Source of the DNA: Gammaproteobacteria bacterium
Lineage (GTDB): Bacteria > Pseudomonadota > Gammaproteobacteria > Steroidobacterales > GCA-2729495
Direction: 5' to 3'
Length of the DNA: 56,693 nt
NCBI GenBank assembly: GCA_023383705.1
Contig: JAHDYM010000013.1
Location: 1 to 56,693 of the forward strand
The translations under genes were made by a program, and so were the position numbers. Shown one piece after another: positions 43,795-53,200 of the stretch. Numbering within the stretch: the stretch's first letter is position 1; each line of letters begins with the position of its first letter. A model generated the notes under the pieces. The model was not told where the DNA came from. It made no database searches and saw nothing but the letters and a program-made list of their open reading frames with translations.

Positions 43795-45246
43795 ATGTCC
43801 GGAAAATTTGGCGACCGACTCATGTACATCGGCGGGCAGTTCGTGCCCGGCAGCGATGGCCAGTGGATAGACTCGGTCAATCCGGGCACCGAGGAGGTTC
43901 ACGGCCGCGTACCGGTCGGTACTGTCGCTGACGTAAACCGCGCGGTAGAGGCCGCCGAGGCTGCGCAACCCGCCTGGGCAGCGCTGTCGGTCTGGGAGCG
44001 GCGCGACCTGCTGCGCAAGCTCGGCGCAGCGATGCGTGCGCGTGCCGCGGAAGTACTGCCGCTCGAAGCCGCAGACACCGGCAATACCATCAGCAGCCTG
44101 GCCCGCGACGTCGAGGTGGCGGCCAATTACCTGGATTATTTCTCCGGTCTCGGCACCGAGATCAAGGGCGACAGCGTGCCCGCCTCGAAAGACGGCATGC
44201 ACTTCTCGGTCCGCGAGCCTTATGGCGTGGTGGCCCGCATCGTGCCCTTCAACCACCCCTTCCTGTTCGCGGCGGCACATCTTGCTGCACCGCTGATGGC
44301 CGGCAATGCGGTGATCGTGAAGACACCGGAAACCAGTCCGCTGTCCGGCACGCTGATGGGCGAGATCTGTCGCGATGTGCTGCCGCCCGGCATCGTCAAT
44401 ATCGTGCACGGGCCGGGCCTGCCGACCGGTGATGCGCTGGTGCGCCATCCGCGGATCTGGCGGATCGGCTTCACCGGTTCGGTGCCGACGGGCCTCGCCA
44501 TCCAGCGCTCGGCAGCCGAGGTGGCGGTCAAGCACGTGTCGCTGGAACTCGGCGGCAAGAACGCCATGATCGTCTGCGCTGACGCGGACCCGGCCACGGT
44601 CGCCGGCGAGGCGGTCAGGGGCATGAACTTTGCCTGGGCCGGGCAGTCCTGCGGCTCCAACAGCCGCCTGCTGCTGCACGAGTCGCTGTACGACGAGGTG
44701 GTGGCGCGCATCGTCGCGCAGGTGTCGGCGATCCGGGTTGGCGATGCGCTGGATCCCGCCTCGCAGATGGGTCCGGTGAATTCCGCCGGACACTACCGGC
44801 GCGTGTTGTCCTTCGTTGAATCCGCACGCCAGGACGGCGCGAAACTCCTTGCAGGCGGCCAGCGGCCGCCGGGTGCCGATTTCCGTCGCGGCTACTGGAT
44901 ACAGCCGACGGTCTACGGCGATGTGAGCATGGACATGCGTGTCGCGCGCGAGGAGATCTTCGGGCCGATACTCTCGATCCTGAAATGGCGTACGCAGGAG
45001 GAGGCCATCGCCATGGCCAATGCCACCGAGTATGGCCTGACCGCCGGCGTCTGGACCCATGATCTCAAGGTGGCGATGGCTTTCGTGAGGGCGCTGGAGT
45101 CCGGCTTCGTGTATGTCAACAATACCGCGAGGCATTTCGTCGGCACGCCCTTCGGTGGCTGGAAGAACAGCGGACTCGGTCGCGAGGAATGCCTGGGTGA
45201 GCTGTTGAGCTACACTCGGAACAAGGCCGTCCATATTTTTGTCTAG
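43795..45246 (+). CDS. NAD(P)+-dependent aldehyde dehydrogenase
   Basis: 483 residues. The N-terminus MYIGGQFVPGSDGQWIDSVNP is typical ALDH. Cofactor and catalytic segments are VPFNHPFLFA (Asn), VIVKTPETSPLSG, FTGSVPTG, ELGGKN (general base Glu) and GQSCGSNSR (catalytic Cys). The C-terminal EEIFGPILSILKW and PFGGWKNSGLGREE are canonical. It oxidises an aldehyde to the acid, with betaine-aldehyde/vanillin-type ALDHs as the nearest look. It sits between two paralogous MFS transporters, 12 bases before the second, so the three likely serve one catabolic route. Confidence 0.92.
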   Translation: MSGKFGDRLMYIGGQFVPGSDGQWIDSVNPGTEEVHGRVPVGTVADVNRAVEAAEAAQPAWAALSVWERRDLLRKLGAAMRARAAEVLPLEAADTGNTISSLARDVEVAANYLDYFSGLGTEIKGDSVPASKDGMHFSVREPYGVVARIVPFNHPFLFAAAHLAAPLMAGNAVIVKTPETSPLSGTLMGEICRDVLPPGIVNIVHGPGLPTGDALVRHPRIWRIGFTGSVPTGLAIQRSAAEVAVKHVSLELGGKNAMIVCADADPATVAGEAVRGMNFAWAGQSCGSNSRLLLHESLYDEVVARIVAQVSAIRVGDALDPASQMGPVNSAGHYRRVLSFVESARQDGAKLLAGGQRPPGADFRRGYWIQPTVYGDVSMDMRVAREEIFGPILSILKWRTQEEAIAMANATEYGLTAGVWTHDLKVAMAFVRALESGFVYVNNTARHFVGTPFGGWKNSGLGREECLGELLSYTRNKAVHIFV

Positions 45247-45258
45247 CGTGAGGCATCC

Positions 45259-46599
45259 ATGAGCAATGTGTCGCCGGACCCGTCCGAGACGGGCCTGAAG
45301 TTCTGGTTTGTCCGGCTCGCACCGGGAATCCTGCCGCGCAACTTCGGCACGTTGCTGTATAGCGCGTTCACCACGATCGGCCTGCTGGCCTTCGTCAGCA
45401 TCGGCACGCCCTACGTCCTCAACGTCTACCTGAAGATACCGATCGAGCAGCAGGGCCGGATTGCCGGCGACCTGGCTGCCTGGAGCGAGATCGCGCTGCT
45501 GCTGATATTCGGTCCCTGTGGCGTGGTGGCCGACAAGATCGGTCGCCGGCAGGTGTTTGCCTTCGGCTTCGTGTTCATGGGCATCGCCTACGCGCTGTAT
45601 CCCTTCGCCGGTTCGGTGGGCGAGCTGACGGCCTACCGCATGCTCTACGCAGTGGGCATGGGTGCGGCAACCGCGATGTTGCAGACGATCCTCGCCGACT
45701 ATCCGGCGAATGCCTCGCGCGGCAAGGCCACGGCGCTGGTGGGTACCCTGAACGGACTGGGCGTGGTGATCCTGTCGGTGGGACTCGGCGGCCTGATGAA
45801 GACCTTCGTGGCGCGTGGTTCGACGCCAGAGGCAGCGGGTTACCTTGCCCACTTCATCGTCGCCGGCCTGTGTTTCCTGTCGGCCGGCGTGGTTTTCGCC
45901 GGCCTGAAGAAGGGTACGCCGGTCAACAAGACCGAGCAGCTGCCGCTCAGCCAGCTGGTTGGTGCCGGTCTGGCAGCGGCACGCAATCCGCGCGTCGCGC
46001 TCGCCTACGCGAGTGCCTTCATCGCGCGCGGCGACCTGGTGGTGGTCGGGACCTTTGCAAATCTCTGGGGCACCACCGCCGGCATCGAAGCGGGGCTCGA
46101 TCCGGCCGAAGCGAGCGCCAAGGGACGCATGCTGTTTGCGATCACCGGCATCGCCGGACTGTTCTGGCTGCCGCTGATGGGCATCATGCTGGACCGGGTC
46201 AACCGCATCACCGGTACGATCGTGTGCATGTCGCTGGCGGCTGCCGGTTTCCTGGTGGTCAACGTGGTTGACGACCCGCTGGCCCCTGGCGCGTGGATCT
46301 TCTTCGTGTTTCTCGGTATAGGCCAGATCAGTGCATTTGCCGGCGCTGCCACGCTGATCAGTCAGGAGGCACCGATTGCCTCACGCGGTGCGGTGGTCGG
46401 CATGTTCAACACCTCTGGCGCGGTCGGCATCCTGTTTGGCACGGCGGTCGGTGGCCGGCTGTTTGACTCGATCGGACCGCACGCCGTATTTGTCATGGTC
46501 GGTGCGCTGTCCGTTCTGGTGGTGCTGTACGGTGTCTGGGTGCGCTGGAAGGCGCCCGGGCCGCTGACGCCTGGCGGCGGCGGGTTCATGGCGCACTAG
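45259..46599 (+). CDS. MFS transporter (paralogue of the one at 42329)
   Basis: 446 residues, twelve predicted spans. The MFS loop 2-3 reads GVVADKIGRRQVFAFGF. Segments such as LADYPANASRGKATALVGTLNGLG parallel the first transporter. It starts 12 bases after the ALDH and ends facing nnrS. Two related permeases in one operon may handle uptake of related substrates or uptake plus export. The substrate is unknown. Confidence 0.88.
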   Translation: MSNVSPDPSETGLKFWFVRLAPGILPRNFGTLLYSAFTTIGLLAFVSIGTPYVLNVYLKIPIEQQGRIAGDLAAWSEIALLLIFGPCGVVADKIGRRQVFAFGFVFMGIAYALYPFAGSVGELTAYRMLYAVGMGAATAMLQTILADYPANASRGKATALVGTLNGLGVVILSVGLGGLMKTFVARGSTPEAAGYLAHFIVAGLCFLSAGVVFAGLKKGTPVNKTEQLPLSQLVGAGLAAARNPRVALAYASAFIARGDLVVVGTFANLWGTTAGIEAGLDPAEASAKGRMLFAITGIAGLFWLPLMGIMLDRVNRITGTIVCMSLAAAGFLVVNVVDDPLAPGAWIFFVFLGIGQISAFAGAATLISQEAPIASRGAVVGMFNTSGAVGILFGTAVGGRLFDSIGPHAVFVMVGALSVLVVLYGVWVRWKAPGPLTPGGGGFMAH

Positions 46600-46634
46600 G
46601 CGCGCTGGCAGCGAAAGGGCGGGGTGCTTCCCGC

Positions 46635-47798
46635 TCAATGTTCCCGGCCGTCGATCCTTGGCCGGAGCAGCATCGGCGTGCTGCGCCACGCGAGGATGCC
46701 GAAGCCGACCAGCCAGCAAGTGGCGGCGAGCTCGATCCACAGGCGGTAGGACGCCGGCGCGAGTTGCGGCGCGATCACGCGCAAGACCAGCGCGAGGATC
46801 ATCAACCACAGCACGCCCTTGTCGAGGGAATCGAACATCACCTTGCGTCCGGTGTGTCCGCGCGAGATGCGCGTGATCATTGCCGGGATGATCAGTCCCA
46901 TCACGCCGAAGGTGAACAGGTGCATGGAGAAACTGCCGACCCAGGCGCCGCGCCCCGCCAGCTCGGCGGCCGTCACCAGCAGTTGTGCGGCGATGGCGAG
47001 GTAGCCGAGGTACATGATGCCGAGGTCGATGCGTGAGCAGGCCAGCAGCGGCTTCCAGAAAAAGAACCTGACGATCATCAGGAGGGCCAGTGCAACGGCG
47101 ATCCCGGCGCCCGCCTGGGGCGGCAGGAACCCGGCGAATACCATCGCCAGTCCCAGCAGCTTGATGGTGCCGTCGAGCAGCGGGTTGCGCAGGATTTCCG
47201 TCTTGAACACGCCGCGCATGAACTCGCTCAGTGTCCGTTCCAGCATGATCAGGAAACACAGGCGGAACAGGCCGAGCACCATCAGCGTGCCGGCCGGTCC
47301 GTGATCGGCGCTGAGCATCAGTGGCTTGCCGACGAGGAACAGCGGCAGCGCGAGCAGGAAGTACCCGTTGTCGCGACGGTAGCCGTCGGCTTCCCGGTGC
47401 CTGAGCAGGCTCCACAACAGCATCCCGACCAGGCTGGCCAGGAACAGCTGGTTCGACAGCAGGAACAGCGGCTGCGGCCAGCTGCCACCAAAGGCCATGC
47501 CGATGCGCTCGAAGCACCAGGCCGCGGTGAGGAATACCAGTGCATTGCCATGGTAGCCGCGGATCTTCACCCAGTTCTTGGTGGCGGTGAGCAGGAAGCC
47601 GCCCAGCAGTGCCCAGCCGAAACCGAAGAACATCTCGTGGGCATGCCACTGCACGATGGAGTAGCCACTGTGCGGCAGGCCTATGGCACCGGCAAACATC
47701 AATGCCCAGATGACCGGCAAGGCCAGCCCGGACAGGCAGGTGAGGATGAAAAACGGGCGGAAACCGACCAGCCAGACAGGGTGTTTCGAGAGATTCAC
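46635..47798 (-). CDS. nnrS: NnrS family membrane protein
   Basis: 387 residues from the GTG at 47798 (VNLSKHPVWLVGFRPFF), the usual NnrS start; the longer upstream frame lacks family similarity. It has about twelve membrane spans and several His residues in or near membranes (QWHAHEMFFGFG, MHLFTFGVMG, ITRISRGHTGRKV) that bind haem and copper in characterised NnrS. NnrS proteins protect against nitric oxide and iron-nitrosyl damage. It fits with the quinol nitric oxide reductase at 55937, though they are not in one operon. Confidence 0.92.
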   Translation of the reverse strand: MNLSKHPVWLVGFRPFFILTCLSGLALPVIWALMFAGAIGLPHSGYSIVQWHAHEMFFGFGWALLGGFLLTATKNWVKIRGYHGNALVFLTAAWCFERIGMAFGGSWPQPLFLLSNQLFLASLVGMLLWSLLRHREADGYRRDNGYFLLALPLFLVGKPLMLSADHGPAGTLMVLGLFRLCFLIMLERTLSEFMRGVFKTEILRNPLLDGTIKLLGLAMVFAGFLPPQAGAGIAVALALLMIVRFFFWKPLLACSRIDLGIMYLGYLAIAAQLLVTAAELAGRGAWVGSFSMHLFTFGVMGLIIPAMITRISRGHTGRKVMFDSLDKGVLWLMILALVLRVIAPQLAPASYRLWIELAATCWLVGFGILAWRSTPMLLRPRIDGREH

Positions 47799-47950
47799 GG
47801 CGACAGAACCTTGGGCGCGGCAATTGTGCCTATGATGCCAGCCAGCCGGGCGGTGTGCGACTGGCAAGTGGTGCGCGCTCTTGGCAGTGATGGCCGATGG
47901 CCATACTATGATGCGCACCTTGCATGGTTGATCGGGTAGCGGAGCTGGCG

Positions 47951-48364
47951 ATGAAGAGCCTCAATACTGCGCAGCGATTCTGGTTGCTGGCATCGCTGGC
48001 GATGCTGGTCACGACCATTGCGATCATCTTCATACAATGGCCCCTGCGTGACCCGGCGGTGATGGCTGACCTGCAGGCGCCGGAGTGTGCCCGGTGGCGC
48101 GAACTGCCGGCGGAACGGTTTGACGATGCCTGGCCGATGACCGGCGATGCCTGCTTTGAGTTGCGCTCGCTCATGGTCCACGACAAGGTGGTGCTCGCCT
48201 CGGTCGAGGCCTATGATGAACATCGCAGGGCCACCGGCATCAAGCGGGCGACCAGGTCGCTGCTGACGTGGGCGGCCATCATGTGCGGCGTCTACGTGAT
48301 TGCCTGGGTGAACAGCCGCATAGCGGCGAAGTTCCTGGAGCTGAAGGCGCGAAAGTCCCGATAA
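47951..48364 (+). CDS. Uncharacterised membrane protein with two spans
   Basis: 137 residues from ATG 47951, which has a GGAG six bases upstream; an ATG at 47924 is less well placed. One span near the N-terminus (FWLLASLAMLVTTIAIIFI) and one near the C-terminus (SLLTWAAIMCGVYVIAWV) enclose a soluble loop of about 70 residues with two cysteines (APECARW, GDACFEL) that could form a periplasmic disulfide. No family recognised. It is followed 36 bases later by another small membrane protein on the same strand. Confidence 0.65.
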   Translation: MKSLNTAQRFWLLASLAMLVTTIAIIFIQWPLRDPAVMADLQAPECARWRELPAERFDDAWPMTGDACFELRSLMVHDKVVLASVEAYDEHRRATGIKRATRSLLTWAAIMCGVYVIAWVNSRIAAKFLELKARKSR

Positions 48365-48400
48365 GCCGTACCCGGCATCGCACAGGTATCCGCTGAAGCC

Positions 48401-48778
48401 ATGTTGATCGCAATCATCTTCGGGTCTTTCCTCGGTACCGCAGCGGCCTGGTTCCTGTCCACGCGATTGCTGGAAAAGCTGGCAGACCGCTACACCATCT
48501 CGCCGGCGCAGCGCCGCTTCGTGAAAGTGATGGGCGGGGTGCTGGGTGCGATAGCGATGGCGCCGGCGATATTCATCAGCGTGTTCCTGTCCAGCTGGCT
48601 GGAGCGGGAGTTCAATCTGCCACTTGGTGGCGCCTACTGGCTGCTGCATGCGCTGGGGCTTGCGCTGATAACCGCGTTGACCGTGATGGCAGCGACGGCC
48701 ATGGGTGCGGCACTGGGAGTCATCGGTGCCCGCAGTCTTCATCCGGAGCCGCGCAGTCGAGGGACACCCCGTCCCTGA
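48401..48778 (+). CDS. Uncharacterised membrane protein with three spans
   Basis: 125 residues, ATG 48401. Hydrophobic segments are MLIAIIFGSFLGTAAAWFL, VMGGVLGAIAMAPAIFISVF and ALGLALITALTVMAATAMGAALGVI. The loop between spans 1 and 2 is basic (AQRRFVKV). No family recognised. It lies between the two-span protein and two PspC-domain genes, in a run of small membrane proteins on the plus strand. Confidence 0.6.
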   Translation: MLIAIIFGSFLGTAAAWFLSTRLLEKLADRYTISPAQRRFVKVMGGVLGAIAMAPAIFISVFLSSWLEREFNLPLGGAYWLLHALGLALITALTVMAATAMGAALGVIGARSLHPEPRSRGTPRP

Positions 48779-48797
48779 GCTGATCTTGTTGCAGTGC

Positions 48798-49010
48798 ATG
48801 GCCAGGAAGTCGCATACAAGGCGCTCGAGCAACAAGATCATCGCCGGCGTGCTCGCCGGCATTGCCAAGGCGATTGGACTCGATCCGGGCCTCGTGCGGC
48901 TGATGTATCTCTTCGGCGCTTTTTTTAGCGCCATAGTCCCTGCCGTGATCATCTACCTGATTCTGTGGGCCTGGATGCCGCCGCCGGAAAGCGGGGATGC
49001 TGCCGACTGA
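48798..49010 (+). CDS. PspC-domain small membrane protein
   Basis: 70 residues from ATG 48798 (MARKSHTRRSSNK). The PspC core is IIAGVLAGIAKAIGLDPGLVRLMYLF followed by a membrane span ending LILWAWMPPP. PspC-domain proteins in other bacteria take part in envelope-stress sensing with PspA/PspB; no psp partners are here. A second, similar gene follows 21 bases downstream. Confidence 0.85.
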   Translation: MARKSHTRRSSNKIIAGVLAGIAKAIGLDPGLVRLMYLFGAFFSAIVPAVIIYLILWAWMPPPESGDAAD

Positions 49011-49031
49011 ATGCCGGTATACTCCGGCACC

Positions 49032-49259
49032 ATGGCAAAGAAAAAAAAGTTCTACCGTTCGACAAACAAGCTCATCGCCGGTGTCTGCAGCGGACTCGCC
49101 GAGGGTTTTGGTGTGAGTTCCGAACTGGTCAGGTTGTACTGGCTCATCGGCACGGCAGGCAGCGCGATCCTGCCCGGTATCGTGATCTACATCTTCCTCT
49201 GGACCTGGATGCCCTTGCGGACGCCTCAGTCCGGCCAGACCGACTTGGGCGGCTCGTAA
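49032..49259 (+). CDS. PspC-domain small membrane protein (tandem copy)
   Basis: 75 residues from ATG 49032 (MAKKKKFYRSTNK). It shares the PspC pattern LIAGVCSGLAEGFGVSSELVRLYWL and a span ending FLWTWMPLR with the preceding gene, so the pair is a tandem duplication. Its last 34 bases overlap the end of the convergent dihydroorotate-dehydrogenase-like gene. Confidence 0.88.
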   Translation: MAKKKKFYRSTNKLIAGVCSGLAEGFGVSSELVRLYWLIGTAGSAILPGIVIYIFLWTWMPLRTPQSGQTDLGGS

Positions 49260-50239
49260 CGCGACAGCATCTGCAGGTAGTTGCCGCGCTCGAAGGCAAC
49301 CGGATCCGGCGAATTCTTCTGTGACAGGCTGCCCTTGAGCTGACGCAGGGATTCGTATCCCTGCTGCTGCATCCAGGCGAGCACACCGTCGTGCAGCCTT
49401 TCGATCTGTCGCGGGCCGTTGGTGAGCAGCGTGCTGCACAGGTGTGTGACGTCTGCCCCGCACAGCAGCATCTTCAATGCGTCCCTGACCGTGTGCACGC
49501 CGCCGGTGGCGGCCAGCGACATGTTGACGTGGCCGTACAGCAGGGCCATCCAGCGCATGGTGATCAGCGCGTCCTGCGAACGGGACAGGCTGAGGGTCTG
49601 CGAGACTTCCATGTTCTCGAGGTCGAGGTCTGGCTGGTAAAAGCGGTTGAACAGCGCGATGCCCCTGGCCCCTGCCGCCTCGATCCGCTGGACGAGATTG
49701 CCGAGCGAGCTGTAGTGGGGGAAGAGCTTGACCCCCACCGGTATGCTCACCTGCCGTACGGTCTCGCCGAGGATGTCGATCACGCGCTGCTCGACCGCAG
49801 CCGGTGCCTCGCTGAAATCCGCAGCGATGTAGTAGATGTTCAGTTCAAGTCCGTCCGCACCCGCTTGCTGGATCGCCCTGGCGTGCCGCACCCAGCCGCC
49901 GAGGGTGGTGCCGTTGAGGCTGGCGATGACCGGGATTTCGAGGGCATCCTTCAGGCGGCGGATCTGTTCCAGGTACTCGTCGCGGCGTCCCGGATAGACA
50001 TCTGCCACCGGCAGGTAGCTCGAGGCTTCGCCGTGGCCGAGATCCTGCTCGTGCGCCAGCCGGATCGCCTGCTGCTCGTCGGCTTCGATTTCTTCCTCGA
50101 ACAGCGAGTACATGACGAGGGCCGATGCCCCGGCGTCCTCGAGCTGGCGCGCCGGGTCCAGACGCTTGGTCAGTGGCGAAGAGGAGGGGACAAAGGGGTT
50201 CTTCAGTTCCAGCCCCATATAGGTCGTGCTGAGATCCAT
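49226..50239 (-). CDS. Dihydroorotate dehydrogenase-like flavoprotein
   Basis: 337 residues. MDLSTTYMGLELKNPFVPSSSPLTK starts a class 1-like DHOD fold; SLNGTTLGGWVRHARAIQQAGADGLELNIYY, GVKLFPHYSSLGNLVQRIEAAGARGIALFNRFYQPD and LAATGGVHTVRDALKMLLCGADV are FMN-barrel segments. The active-site base region differs from true PyrD. Genes of this type often accompany nifJ, and here it starts 24 bases after the nifJ stop. The real substrate is unknown; it may exchange electrons with ferredoxin made by NifJ. Confidence 0.85.
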   Translation of the reverse strand: MDLSTTYMGLELKNPFVPSSSPLTKRLDPARQLEDAGASALVMYSLFEEEIEADEQQAIRLAHEQDLGHGEASSYLPVADVYPGRRDEYLEQIRRLKDALEIPVIASLNGTTLGGWVRHARAIQQAGADGLELNIYYIAADFSEAPAAVEQRVIDILGETVRQVSIPVGVKLFPHYSSLGNLVQRIEAAGARGIALFNRFYQPDLDLENMEVSQTLSLSRSQDALITMRWMALLYGHVNMSLAATGGVHTVRDALKMLLCGADVTHLCSTLLTNGPRQIERLHDGVLAWMQQQGYESLRQLKGSLSQKNSPDPVAFERGNYLQMLSRYEPPKSVWPD

Positions 50240-50263
50240 GGACTCGGTAGCCTCCGCTTTACA

Positions 50264-53200
50264 TCAGCCTGACGACTCGTCATCAGGCGGGTTGTCGTCA
50301 TCGCCGGTGGCCGGATAAATCAGGCCTGCCAGCTGTTCGTAATGGTCGTGGCGTTCGGTCGCCTCGCGCTGCGCCTGTGCCTGCAGCGCCTTGGCCACTT
50401 CGGGCTGCGTGCGCATCAGGATGCCGAAGCGCATTTCGGTGCGCGCAAAGTCCCGGTACGGGATCTTCGGCTTGCGCGAGTCCAGCGTCAGCGGGTTGTC
50501 GCCGGTTTCGCGGAGGCGCGGGTCGTAACGGAACAGGTTCCAGTGCCCGCTCTTCACGGCCAGGTCCTGCTGGGTGAGGTTGCGGCGCAGGTCCACGCCA
50601 TGCGCAATGCACGGGCTGTAGGCGATGATCAGCGAGGGACCGTTCCACGATTCCGCTTCACGGAAGGCCCGCAGCGTGTGCGCATCCTTCGCACCGGAAG
50701 CGACCTGGGCCACATAGACGTTCTCGTAGGCCATGGCCGTCATCGCCAGGTTCTTCTTCGGTACGGACTTGCCACCGGTGGCGAACTTCGCAACGGCCGC
50801 ACGCGGCGTGGCCTTGGACATCTGGCCGCCGGTGTTGGAGTACACCTCGGTGTCGAGCACCAGGATATTCACGTTGCGGCCCGAGGCCATGACGTGATCG
50901 AGCCCGGAAAAGCCGATGTCATAGGCCCAGCCGTCACCGCCGACGATCCACACGCTCTTGCGGGTCAGTGCATCGACGATGCTGAGCAGGTTGCGGGCAG
51001 CCGGCGAAGCGAGTTTCTCCAGCAGCGGCTTGAGTTCGGCAATCCGTTCCCGCTGCGCGTGGATGCCGGCATCGTCCTCCTGGTCGGCGTCGAGAATGGC
51101 GGTCGCCAGGCCTTCGCCCACATCGGCCGCGAGTCCCGCGAGCAGCTGGCGTGCATGGCTGATCTGTTCGTCGAGGCCGATGCGGATGCCGAGCCCGAAC
51201 TCGGCATTGTCCTCGAACAGCGAGTTGCACCAGGCCGGACCGCGGCCTTCGGGATTGGTGGTGTAGGGCGAGGTGGGCAGGTTGCCACCGTAGATCGAGG
51301 AGCAGCCGGTGGCATTGGCGATGATCATCCGGTCGCCGAACAGCTGGGTTGCAAGCCGTATGTAGGGTGTTTCGCCACAACCGACGCAGGCGCTGGAGAA
51401 TTCGAACAGCGGCTGGCCGACTACCGCACCCTTGATGGTGTCCCACTGGATGTCGCGCCGGTCGTATTCCGGCAGGCTCAGGAAAAACTCCCACTTCGCC
51501 TTCTCGCGCTCGCGGATTGGTTCGACCGGATGCAGGTTGAGCGCCTTGCGGCTGCGGTTGGTCTTGTCCCAGGCCGGGCAGACTTCCACACACAGCGTGC
51601 AGCTGGTGCAGTCTTCCGGCGCCACCTGGTAGGTGATCGCCATGCCCTTTTTGAATTCGGCGCCGACGACCGTCGCGTGACGGAAGTCTTCCGGCGCGTT
51701 CTCGAGCAGCGCCGGGTCGAAGACCTTGCTGCGGATCGCGCTGTGCGGGCAGACGAAGGCGCACTTGCCGCACTGGATGCAGAGATCCGGCTCGAGCACC
51801 GGCAGCTCGGTGGCCAGTTGCCGCTTTTCGCAGGCTGCCGTACCCAGCGGCCAGGTGCCGTCCACCGGCAACTGGCTGACCGGCACGCTGTCGCCGCGGC
51901 CGGCCATCAGCCGGCTGGTGACGTCCCGGACGAAAGCCGGTGCATGTGCCGGAACCGGATTCCGGCGCTCGTGCGTCGCGTTGACCTCGCCGGGGACCGT
52001 GAGCTGCTTCAGGTGTGACAGCGCCTGGTCGATGGCTTTCTCGTTCGCCTCCAGGATCGTGCCGCCCTTGAACTGGTAGGTCCGCTGCACCATGTTCTTG
52101 ATGTGCCGGACCGCGTCTGCCTCGGGCAGCAGTCCGGACAGTGCGAAGTAACAGGTCTGCATGATGGTGTTGATGCGCGGGCCGAGTCCCGCCTCACGCG
52201 CCACCCGGTAGGCATCGATGACCCAGACCTTGAGCTGCTTGCTGATGATGTAGGCCTGGATGTGCCGTGGCAGCCGTTCCCACACCCGCTCGATGGGCCA
52301 GGATGCATTCAGCAGGAAGGTGGCGCCGGGCCGTGCCTTGTCGAGCAGGTCGTAGTTCTCCAGGAAGTTGCTCTGGTGGCAGGCGACGAACTCTGCCTGG
52401 CTGTCACCGATGGCATAGGTCGAGCGGATCGGCGTGTGGCCAAAGCGCAGATGCGAGACGGTGACCGCACCGGACTTCTTCGAATCGAAGACGAAATGGC
52501 CCTGCGCGTAGTAGTCGGTTTCCTCGCCGAGGATGCTGATCGTGTTCTGGTTGGCGCTGACGGTGCCATCGCTGCCGAGGCCGTAGAACACCGCAGCGTG
52601 CAGCGTGCGGTCGGCGCTGGTTTCGAAATGCGCGTCCCAGTCGAGGCTCGACTGGCTCACGTCATCGTGGATGCCGACCGTGAAATGGTTTTTGGGCTGG
52701 TCTGCACGCAGGTTGTCGAAGACCGCCTTGACCATGCCTGGCGTGAATTCCTTCGAGGCCAGCCCGTAACGGCCACCGACGATGCGCGGCATGGCGCTGA
52801 AGCGCTCGCCACCGGCGGCCAGGTGCTCGGCGAAGGCGGTGAGGACGTCCTGGTACAGCGGTTCGCCTGCGGCACCGGCTTCCTTGGTGCGGTCGAGTAC
52901 CGCGACATGCCGGACGGTGGCCGGCAATGCCGCAATCAGGTGTGCGGCCGAGAAGGGCCGGAACAGGCGTACTTTCAGCAGGCCGACTTTCTCGCCGGCC
53001 GCGTTCAGGTCTTCGGTGGTCAGGTGGGCGGTTTCCGCGGCGGAGCCCATCATCACGATGACGCGGTCGGCATCGGGCGCACCGACGTAATCGAAGAGCT
53101 GGTAGCGTCGTCCGGTGCTGTCGGCCAGCCGCGCCATCGCATCGATGGCGATCTGCGGGAAGCGCGCATACCAGGGGTTGACCGCTTCGCGGGACTGGAA

